Source: an uncultured Pelagibacteraceae bacterium (lineage in GTDB: Bacteria; Pseudomonadota; Alphaproteobacteria; Pelagibacterales; Pelagibacteraceae). From it: a DNA stretch of 64,000 nucleotides. The notes under the pieces were generated by a model. That model was not told the DNA's origin. It searched no databases and saw nothing but the letters and a program-made list of their open reading frames with translations. The position numbers and the translations under genes are program-made. Shown piece after piece: positions 57,022 through 64,000 of the stretch. Each line of letters opens with the position of its first letter. The first letter of the stretch is position 1. The stretch is taken from NCBI GenBank assembly GCA_902528135.1, contig CABZRS010000001.1, forward strand, positions 62,001 through 126,000, read 5' to 3'.

Positions 57022-57845
57022 TAGATATTTATATCTATTTCTCTGATACTAGATACAGGTCCTTTCATATGAATTTGTTGACTTTCATCAATAGAAATTA
57101 TTAATTTTCCTAAACTGAATTCAATTTCAGTTCTAGAATTTTCTAATTTTTCTAAATTAGCAGCCACTGCTGTTGCGCACGCAGCAGTTCCACATGCTTT
57201 TGTTAAACCTGCACCTCTTTCCCAAACTTTAATTTTATAATGATTTTCATTTAATTTTTGAGCAAGGGTGAAATTACATTTTTCCGGAAAAAATTTATGA
57301 TTTTCGATCTTAGGTCCAATTTTTTCTAAATTGAAATTTTCTACATCATTTACAAAAAAAATAGCATGAGGATTACCTACGTTAATAGCTATACCGCCAC
57401 TCACTGCTTGGTTATTGTTATCTTCTATAATAATTCCTAAATTTTTAGTGTCTAGTTTTTTAGATAAAGGAATTTCATTCCAATTAGTTTTTGGTACACC
57501 AATTATTGTTTCAACTTGACCATCATCAAGTAACTTTGAATTCAACTGTTTTGATGCTACTTGAACGATTATATTTTTTGTATTTTTTTCTTTTGATAAT
57601 AAAAAGGCTACACATCTTGTACCGTTTCCACATGCGTCAGCTGCCGAACCATCAGAATTATAAAACTCTAGATCAGCATCAGCATTATCACTGTTGTTAA
57701 TATAGACTAGTTGGTCACAACCAATAAAATTTCGATCACAAATTTTAATAATTTGATCCTTGTTTAATTCCACATTATTTGACCTATTATCAATAATTAC
57801 AAAATCATTTCCAAGACCATCCATTTTAAAAGCTTTAAATTCCAT
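57021..57845 (-). CDS. dapF: Diaminopimelate epimerase
   Basis: FKMDGLGNDFVIIDNR, FYNSDGSAADACGNGTRCVAFLL, VNVGNPHAIFF, WERGAGLTKACGTAACATAVAA. Confidence 0.97.
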   Translation of the reverse strand: MEFKAFKMDGLGNDFVIIDNRSNNVELNKDQIIKICDRNFIGCDQLVYINNSDNADADLEFYNSDGSAADACGNGTRCVAFLLSKEKNTKNIIVQVASKQLNSKLLDDGQVETIIGVPKTNWNEIPLSKKLDTKNLGIIIEDNNNQAVSGGIAINVGNPHAIFFVNDVENFNLEKIGPKIENHKFFPEKCNFTLAQKLNENHYKIKVWERGAGLTKACGTAACATAVAANLEKLENSRTEIEFSLGKLIISIDESQQIHMKGPVSSIREIDINI

Positions 57846-57869
57846 ATACTTCAGTATTTAACTTATTTA

Positions 57870-57897
57870 TTGACATTTTGAACCTCTATTATAGTTT
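57870..57897 (+). promoter_or_regulatory. Possible sigma-70 promoter for ffh (TTGACA ... TAGTTT, 16 bp spacer; alternative -10 TATAGT)
   Basis: Exact TTGACA at 57870-57875; weak -10 candidates at 57890-57897. Confidence 0.45.
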
Positions 57898-57902
57898 ATC
57901 GC

Positions 57903-57990
57903 CGTTTCCGCAAAATACAGCAATTTGCGGTGTCTTTGGTAACAAAGAGATCGACACCAGTCAGCGAGAGTTCGCCCACTGGTGCGATAC
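57903..57990 (+). ncRNA. Candidate structured 5' leader or small RNA upstream of ffh
   Basis: Three stacked hairpins: CCGCAAA/TTTGCGG; TCTTTG-GTAA-CAAAGA; TCG(A)CACCAGT(CA)GCGA-GAGT-TCGC(CC)ACTGGTGCGA; alternative pairing GGTGTC/GACACC. About 51% GC across 57901-58000 in an AT-rich genome. Confidence 0.65.
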
Positions 57991-58005
57991 TTGCTGGATG
58001 TGATT

Positions 58006-59364
58006 ATGTTTGAAAATTTAACAAATAAATTTGAAGAAATATTTTCTTCTTTAAAAAAGGCGCCTTCGCTTGATGAAAAGCAAGTAGATGAGGGTTTAAG
58101 AGAAATTAGGCTTGCTCTTTTAGAAGCGGATGTATCTTTAGAAGTTGTAAAAGAATTTATAAATAGAGTGAAACCCAAAGCTCTTGGTCAAGAGATCATT
58201 AGGTCTACTTCACCAGGACAGATGGTAGTTAAAGTTGTTAACGATGAGTTAATTTCTTTCTTGGGTGATAAAAATTCTGATATTGAATTAAATGCAGTAC
58301 CTCCTGTTCCAGTGATGTTAGTTGGGTTACAGGGTTCTGGAAAAACTACAACTACAGCTAAGTTAGCAAGATTTTTAGAGGCTAACAAAAAGAAAAAAGT
58401 TATGATGGCTAGTCTAGACGTTTACAGACCTGCTGCACAAGAGCAACTAAGACTTTTGGGTGAGCAAAATAATATAATAACGCTTCCAGTCATTAAAGAT
58501 CAGCTTCCTGCAGATATTTGTAGAAGAGCGATTAGTGCTGCTAATCTTAATGGAGCAGATGTAATTCTATTTGATACAGCCGGAAGAACTCAGATTGATT
58601 TACAAATGATGAGTGAGATTAAACAAATTGAAAGTATTATAAATCCGTCAGAAACAATTCTTGTCGCAGATTCTTTGACTGGCCAAGTAGCAGCTAATGT
58701 TGCTAAAGAATTTAAAAGTACTGTTAATCTGACAGGTATTATTCTTACAAGATCAGATGGTGATGGAAGAGGTGGAGCAGCATTAAGTATGAAATATGTT
58801 GCAGATGTTCCAATTAAATTTTTAGGAGTTGGTGAAAAGATAGAAAATTTTGAAGTTTTTCACCCAGACAGAATTGCCAATAGAATTTTGGGTATGGGAG
58901 ATATTGTTTCCCTTGTTGAAAAGGCTGCAGAAGATCTAGATGAAGAAAAATTAAAAAAAACAGAGGAAAAATTAAAAAAAGGTCAGTTCTCGTTAGAGGA
59001 TTATCTTACTCAGCTAAGACAAATGAAAAAAATGGGTGGTATTGAAGGTATAATGTCTTTTTTGCCTGGTGTTTCGAAAGTTAAATCTCAAATGGATCAA
59101 GCTGGAGTGGATGAAAAAATAATTACTCAAAACGAGGCGGTAATATTATCTATGACTAAAAAAGAGCGTGAAAACCCTAAGATTATAGATGGTTCTAGAA
59201 AAAAAAGAATTGCTAATGGCTCAGGAACAGACGTAGCCACTATCAATAAATTGCTTAAGCAATTTAAGATGATGTCAGAAATGATGAAAAAAATGTCCAA
59301 AGGAAATACAAAAGGGATGATGGATAAAGGCATACCACCAGAACTTTTTAATCAATTAAAATAA
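58006..59364 (+). CDS. ffh: Signal recognition particle protein Ffh
   Basis: MFENLTNKFEEIFSSLKK, VGLQGSGKTTTTAKLARFL, MASLDVYRPAAQEQLRLL, LFDTAGRTQIDLQMMSE. Start at ATG 58006 rather than GTG 57982, which lies within the hairpin. Confidence 0.97.
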   Translation: MFENLTNKFEEIFSSLKKAPSLDEKQVDEGLREIRLALLEADVSLEVVKEFINRVKPKALGQEIIRSTSPGQMVVKVVNDELISFLGDKNSDIELNAVPPVPVMLVGLQGSGKTTTTAKLARFLEANKKKKVMMASLDVYRPAAQEQLRLLGEQNNIITLPVIKDQLPADICRRAISAANLNGADVILFDTAGRTQIDLQMMSEIKQIESIINPSETILVADSLTGQVAANVAKEFKSTVNLTGIILTRSDGDGRGGAALSMKYVADVPIKFLGVGEKIENFEVFHPDRIANRILGMGDIVSLVEKAAEDLDEEKLKKTEEKLKKGQFSLEDYLTQLRQMKKMGGIEGIMSFLPGVSKVKSQMDQAGVDEKIITQNEAVILSMTKKERENPKIIDGSRKKRIANGSGTDVATINKLLKQFKMMSEMMKKMSKGNTKGMMDKGIPPELFNQLK

Positions 59365-59376
59365 ATAGGAGAACAA

Positions 59377-59847
59377 ATGTTAAAAATGCGTTTATCAATG
59401 GGAGGAACTAAGAAGAGACCAGTTTATAAGATAGTGGTTGCTGATAGTAGATTTCCAAGAGATGGAAGATTTATAGAAAAATTAGGTTTTTTTAATCCTC
59501 TAATTCCGAGAGAAAAAAAAGAAAGAATGGGATTAGATGTTGAGAGAGTTAAGTATTGGCTGGGTCAAGGGGCACAACCAACAACTAGAGTTGCAAGATT
59601 ATTAGGAGAAAATGAGATTATGCCTATGCCAGCAAAAGGTAATAATCCTCAAAAAGCAATTCCAAAAAAAGATAGAAAGAAAACTGATGAAGGTGGCGAA
59701 GCTAAAGCAGATGCTACTAAAACAGAAGCTCCGAAGGAAGAAGCTAAAACAGAAGCTCCAAAAGCAGAGGCACCAAAAGAAGAAGCTAAAACAGAAGCTC
59801 CGAAGGAAGAAGCTAAAACAGAAGCTCCGAAGGAAGAAGCTAAATAG
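59377..59847 (+). CDS. rpsP: 30S ribosomal protein bS16 with repeat-containing C-terminal tail
   Basis: [41 protein letters not shown]; tail of (TEAPKEEAK)n. Confidence 0.97.
   Translation: MLKMRLSMGGTKKRPVYKIVVADSRFPRDGRFIEKLGFFNPLIPREKKERMGLDVERVKYWLGQGAQPTTRVARLLGENEIMPMPAKGNNPQKAIPKKDRKKTDEGGEAKADATKTEAPKEEAKTEAPKAEAPKEEAKTEAPKEEAKTEAPKEEAK
59700..59844 (+). repeat. In-frame 27-nt-type coding repeat (TEAPKEEAK) in rpsP
   Basis: Repeated unit acagaagctccgaaggaagaagctaaa with small variants. Confidence 0.9.
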
Positions 59848-59851
59848 AATA

Positions 59852-60535
59852 ATGTTTTTGTCTAGAGTATTTACGTTGTATCCTGAATATTTTCCTGGTT
59901 ATTTGAGTAAAGGCCTTTTTGGAAAGTCAAAAGGAAAAGAATGGGATTTAGAAACAGTAAACATAAGAGATTATGCTTTAGATAAACATAAAACTGTTGA
60001 CGATACTCCTTATGGTGGAGGGAATGGAATGATTATGAAAGCAGATGTTTTGGCAAATTCATTAGATGCAAATATCAAGGCTAAAGAAAAGACTCTTTAT
60101 TTAAGTCCAAGAGGAAAAGTTTTTAATTCTAAACTTGCAAGAGAGTTTTCGAGTGAAAAAACAATCAATTTAATTTGTGGACACTTCGAAGGAGTAGATG
60201 AGAGAATACTAGAAAGTAGAGATATTGAAGAGATTAGCATTGGTGACTTTATATTGTCAGGGGGTGAGGTTGCTGCATTTGTTATAACAGACTCTATTTT
60301 AAGATTTATTCCAGGAATTCTAGGTAATATTAATTCCTCAAGAGATGAGAGTTTTGAGAATGGCCTTCTTGAATATCCACAATTCACAAAACCTCAAGTT
60401 TGGGAGGAAAAAAAGGTCCCAAATGTGCTAATTTCAGGTGATCATGCCAAAATTAAAGACTGGCGTTTATCCCAATCTGAGGCTATAACACGCGACCGAA
60501 GACCAGACTTGTGGCAAAAATATAAGAAAAATTAA
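59852..60535 (+). CDS. trmD: tRNA (guanine-N1)-methyltransferase
   Basis: [75 protein letters not shown]. Start moved from 59612. Confidence 0.97.
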   Translation: MFLSRVFTLYPEYFPGYLSKGLFGKSKGKEWDLETVNIRDYALDKHKTVDDTPYGGGNGMIMKADVLANSLDANIKAKEKTLYLSPRGKVFNSKLAREFSSEKTINLICGHFEGVDERILESRDIEEISIGDFILSGGEVAAFVITDSILRFIPGILGNINSSRDESFENGLLEYPQFTKPQVWEEKKVPNVLISGDHAKIKDWRLSQSEAITRDRRPDLWQKYKKN

Positions 60536-60536
60536 A

Positions 60537-61106
60537 ATGAAAAATATTGAAGAAATAAACAGATCAAATTTAAACAAGATTATTTCTGAGAGAAAACATC
60601 CTGATTTTTTCCCTGGAGACATTGTTAAAGTTGGGGTTAGGATAACAGAGGGTAAAAGAGACAGAATTCAATATTTTGAGGGTGTATGTATCGCAAAAAA
60701 GAGTAGAGACATCAATTCATCTTTTACTGTTAGAAAAATTTCTTTTGGTGAGGGAGTAGAAAGAACTTTTGCATTATATAGCCCAATTGTTGATACAATA
60801 AAAGTTGTAAGATCAGGAAAAGTAAGAAGAGCAAAATTATACTATCTAAGAGATAGAACTGGTAAATCTGCTAGAATAGCTGAAAAAATTAAGAAGACGA
60901 TTGGTATTGATTTAGAAACTAAAATTAATGAGGTTACTGAGGAAAACGTAATGCCATCAACTGATCCTCAAACAGAAGCTCCTAAAGAAGAAGTTAAAGC
61001 AGAAGCTCCTAAAGAAGAAGTTAAAGCAGAAGCTCCTAAAGAAGAAGTTAAAGCAGAGCCTGTAAAAACTGAAGAACCGAAAGAAAATCAAGAACAGAAA
61101 AAATAA
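60537..61106 (+). CDS. rplS: 50S ribosomal protein bL19 with repeat-containing C-terminal tail
   Basis: [60 protein letters not shown]; tail (AEAPKEEVK)3. Confidence 0.97.
   Translation: MKNIEEINRSNLNKIISERKHPDFFPGDIVKVGVRITEGKRDRIQYFEGVCIAKKSRDINSSFTVRKISFGEGVERTFALYSPIVDTIKVVRSGKVRRAKLYYLRDRTGKSARIAEKIKKTIGIDLETKINEVTEENVMPSTDPQTEAPKEEVKAEAPKEEVKAEAPKEEVKAEPVKTEEPKENQEQKK
60970..61057 (+). repeat. In-frame 27-nt coding repeat (AEAPKEEVK) in rplS
   Basis: Three near-identical copies of gcagaagctcctaaagaagaagttaaa. Confidence 0.92.
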
Positions 61107-61117
61107 TTTTTTTCTAA

Positions 61118-62521
61118 ATGCCTTTTACAACTTACGATAAAATTTGGAACGATCATCTAGTTGATGAACAACCTGATGGTACATCACTTTTGTTTGTAGA
61201 TAGACATTTAATTCATGAAGTTACAAGCCCTCAAGCATTTGAAGGCTTAAGAAATTCAAACAGAAAAGTAAGACACCCTAAACTAACTCTTGCTGTTGCA
61301 GATCACAATGTTCCGACAACTGACAGGTCAAAAGGTATCGCAGATGAAGACTCGAGAATTCAAGTTGAAACTTTGAACAAAAACTGTAAGGAATTTGGAG
61401 TAGAGATTTTTGGAATGGATGATAAAAGACAAGGTATTGTCCATATCATAGGACCTGAACAAGGTTTTACACAGCCTGGAAATATAATTGTTTGTGGTGA
61501 TAGTCATACTGCAACTCATGGAGCATTTGGAGCTTTAGCTTTTGGAATTGGAACTTCAGAAGTAGAACACGTTTTAGCAACACAAACCTTAGTTCAAAAA
61601 AAATCTAAAAACTTTAGAATTAGCGTAAATGGTTCATTACCTATTGGCGTAACATCAAAGGATGTCATCCTGCAGATAATTGGAAAAATTGGAACAGCTG
61701 GTGGTACGGGTTATGTGATTGAGTATGCTGGTAACCTTATATCTAATCTAAGTGTTGAACAAAGAATGACGATTTGCAACATGACGATTGAGGGTGGTGC
61801 AAGAGCAGGACTAATTCAACCAGATGAAAAGATATTTCAATATTTAAAAGGTAAACCAATGTCACCAACAGGAGAAAACTGGGAAAAAGCTTTAGAATAT
61901 TGGCGTACATTGAAATCTGATACGGATGCAAAGTTTGATAAAGAATTAACATTAGATGGATCTCAAATTAAGCCAATGGTAACTTGGGGAACATCTCCCC
62001 AGGATGTGGTTGAAATAGATGGTAAGGTTCCCAATCCTGAAAGTGAAACTGACCCGGATAGAAAAAATTCAATTAATAGATCATTAAACTACATGGGATT
62101 AAAACCCAATACAAACATTCAAGATATTAAGATTGATAAGGTTTTTATAGGAAGCTGCACTAACGGGAGAATAGAAGATATCAGAGAGGCAGCTAAAATA
62201 TTAAAAGATAAAAAAGTTGCATCACATGTACATGCAATGATTGTTCCAGGTTCTGGCTTAGTTAAAGAGCAAGCCGAGCAAGAGGGGCTAGATAAAATAT
62301 TTTTACAATCAGGATTCGAATGGAGAGAGCCAGGCTGTTCAATGTGTCTAGCAATGAATGCAGACAAGCTTAAACCTGAAGAAAGATGTGCATCTACCTC
62401 TAATAGAAATTTTGAGGGTAGACAGGGAAGAGGTGGTAGAACACATTTAGTTAGTCCAGCAATGGCTGCAGCAGCTGCAATTTCTGGAAACTTAGATGAT
62501 GTTAGAAAATACCAAAATTAA
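61118..62521 (+). CDS. leuC: 3-isopropylmalate dehydratase large subunit
   Basis: [83 protein letters not shown]. Confidence 0.98.
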   Translation: MPFTTYDKIWNDHLVDEQPDGTSLLFVDRHLIHEVTSPQAFEGLRNSNRKVRHPKLTLAVADHNVPTTDRSKGIADEDSRIQVETLNKNCKEFGVEIFGMDDKRQGIVHIIGPEQGFTQPGNIIVCGDSHTATHGAFGALAFGIGTSEVEHVLATQTLVQKKSKNFRISVNGSLPIGVTSKDVILQIIGKIGTAGGTGYVIEYAGNLISNLSVEQRMTICNMTIEGGARAGLIQPDEKIFQYLKGKPMSPTGENWEKALEYWRTLKSDTDAKFDKELTLDGSQIKPMVTWGTSPQDVVEIDGKVPNPESETDPDRKNSINRSLNYMGLKPNTNIQDIKIDKVFIGSCTNGRIEDIREAAKILKDKKVASHVHAMIVPGSGLVKEQAEQEGLDKIFLQSGFEWREPGCSMCLAMNADKLKPEERCASTSNRNFEGRQGRGGRTHLVSPAMAAAAAISGNLDDVRKYQN

Positions 62522-63127
62522 ATGAATAAATTTATCTCTATAAAAAGTATTCCAGCTTATCTACCTATCGTCAATATAGATACAGACATGATAATTCCTA
62601 AACAGTTTTTAAAAACTATAAAAAGAACTGGACTAGGAAAAAATTTATTTTTTGAAATGAGATATGACCAAAGTGGTAAAGAGATAGATGACTTTATTTT
62701 AAATAATAGTCCATACAATAATTCTAAAATTTTAATTGCAGGAAAGAATTTTGGATGTGGCTCTTCTAGAGAACATGCTCCTTGGGCTTTAATGGATTTT
62801 GGAATAACTTGCGTAATTAGTTCAAGTTATGCAGATATATTTTATAATAACTGTTTTAAAAATGGGATTTTGCCAATTACACTTCCAGAAGGTCAAATTA
62901 AAGAAATTTCAGATTACTCAAAAAGAAAAGAGGAAATTTCTGTGAATTTACCTGAGCAAACAATAAGTTTTGGTAATAAAGAAATTAAATTTGAAATAGA
63001 TCAATTTAAGAAAAAATGTCTAATAGAGGGATTAGATGACATTGCTTTATCACTAGAAAAATCTGAAAAAATAGTTTCATACGAAAATAAAATTAAAGAA
63101 GCAAAACCTTGGATATTTAATGATTAA
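62522..63127 (+). CDS. leuD: 3-isopropylmalate dehydratase small subunit
   Basis: [48 protein letters not shown]. Confidence 0.97.
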   Translation: MNKFISIKSIPAYLPIVNIDTDMIIPKQFLKTIKRTGLGKNLFFEMRYDQSGKEIDDFILNNSPYNNSKILIAGKNFGCGSSREHAPWALMDFGITCVISSSYADIFYNNCFKNGILPITLPEGQIKEISDYSKRKEEISVNLPEQTISFGNKEIKFEIDQFKKKCLIEGLDDIALSLEKSEKIVSYENKIKEAKPWIFND

Positions 63128-64000
63128 AATTAAAAAAAGAAAAATTTTATTATTACCAGGAGATGGTATCGGACCTGAGGTAATTGCTGAAGTAAAAAAA
63201 ATAATTGAATGGTTTAACTCAAATAAATCTTTGGATTTTGAAATTGATCAAGATTTGGTTGGTGGTGCTGCTTATGACAAACATGGAACTCCAATAACTG
63301 ATGAAGCTTTTTACAAGGCACAAGAAAGTGCTGCAGTGATATTAGGTGCTGTTGGTGGACCAAAATGGGATAATATTGATTTTTCAAAAAAACCAGAGAG
63401 AGCTCTATTAAAATTAAGAAAAGAATTAAAATTATTTGCAAATTTGAGACCTGCAATTTGTTTCAAACAACTTGTTGATGCCTCAAGTTTAAAGCCTGAA
63501 TTTGTTTCTAATTTAGATATACTTTTTGTTAGAGAATTAACGGGTGGGATTTATTTTGGTGAACCTAGAGGGATAAAACCAATAGACAATGGTGAAAGAA
63601 AAGGAATTAATACTCATGTCTATACTACTAGTGAAATTGAGAGAGTAGCCCGAGTTGCATTCGATTTAGCTAGAAAAAGAAATAATAAAGTCACCTCTTG
63701 TGAAAAGTCGAATGTCATGGAGGCAGGTCAATTATGGAAAGAAGAAGTTCAAGCAATTCATGAAAAAGAATATAGTGATGTAGAATTAAAGCATATGCTA
63801 GCAGATAACTGTGCAATGCAGTTAGTTAGAAATCCCAAACAATTTGATGTGATAGTAACAGATAATCTTTTTGGTGACATGTTATCAGATGAAGCTGCAA
63901 TGTTGACTGGTTCTCTAGGGCTTTTGCCATCTGCGTCCCTTGGAGCCAAAGATAAAAACGGTAATATGAGATCTTTATATGAGCCAGTTCATGGATCAGC
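63120..64000 (+). CDS. leuB: 3-isopropylmalate dehydrogenase, 3' end runs off the window
   Basis: Manual translation [32 protein letters not shown]...; 8 bp overlap with leuD; open to the window end. Confidence 0.95.
   Translation, partial: MIKIKKRKILLLPGDGIGPEVIAEVKKIIEWFNSNKSLDFEIDQDLVGGAAYDKHGTPITDEAFYKAQESAAVILGAVGGPKWDNIDFSKKPERALLKLRKELKLFANLRPAICFKQLVDASSLKPEFVSNLDILFVRELTGGIYFGEPRGIKPIDNGERKGINTHVYTTSEIERVARVAFDLARKRNNKVTSCEKSNVMEAGQLWKEEVQAIHEKEYSDVELKHMLADNCAMQLVRNPKQFDVIVTDNLFGDMLSDEAAMLTGSLGLLPSASLGAKDKNGNMRSLYEPVHGS

Noticed and set aside
57901-58000. Could the ffh-upstream element be the 4.5S SRP RNA?
   Set aside because: No GGAAGCAGC-type domain IV core on either strand.
57982-58005. 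GTG start adding MRYLLDVI to Ffh
   Set aside because: Lies in the 3' arm of the hairpin; conserved Ffh proteins begin with MFENL at ATG 58006.
57867-58178. 103-aa minus-strand ORF over the ffh leader
   Set aside because: Antisense to conserved ffh and to the structured element; composition not protein-like.
59700-61057. CRISPR-like interpretation of the regular repeats in rpsP/rplS
   Set aside because: Repeats are contiguous, without spacers, and in frame within ribosomal protein genes.

Overview
AT-rich, gene-dense alphaproteobacterial chromosome segment. Gene content, order and very short intergenic gaps look like SAR11 / Candidatus Pelagibacter; this is inferred from the sequence, with no database search. 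Most of the window is housekeeping: lonN, purH, rpe, acs, tsaD, hemCD, folD, argG, yciB, hspQ, ccmCDEFGH, ftsY, dapF, ffh, rpsP-trmD-rplS and leuCDB. Embedded in it is a catabolic/transport block (about 31.7-49.3 kb): two tandem FMN 2-hydroxyacid oxidases, an aminotransferase, a GlcD/Dld-type FAD oxidase, a D-2-hydroxyacid dehydrogenase, a Zn-ADH, a five-gene ABC importer with two unequal ATPases, and a TakP-like TRAP transporter whose large subunit has an extra C-terminal region of about 325 aa. The observations most worth a second look are: (1) a compact, GC-rich, strongly base-paired element with mutually exclusive helices directly upstream of ffh; (2) a decayed tRNA-Gly copy including its upstream region, exactly 1500 bp from the intact tRNA-Gly, bracketing a TPR gene with an unknown Cys-containing domain; (3) complementary degeneration in the two ABC ATPases; (4) a photolyase-like protein with apparently inverted domain order; (5) matching 9-aa-repeat tails on ribosomal proteins bS16 and bL19, with rimM missing from its usual slot. 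No CRISPR array, prophage, transposase or rRNA was seen.
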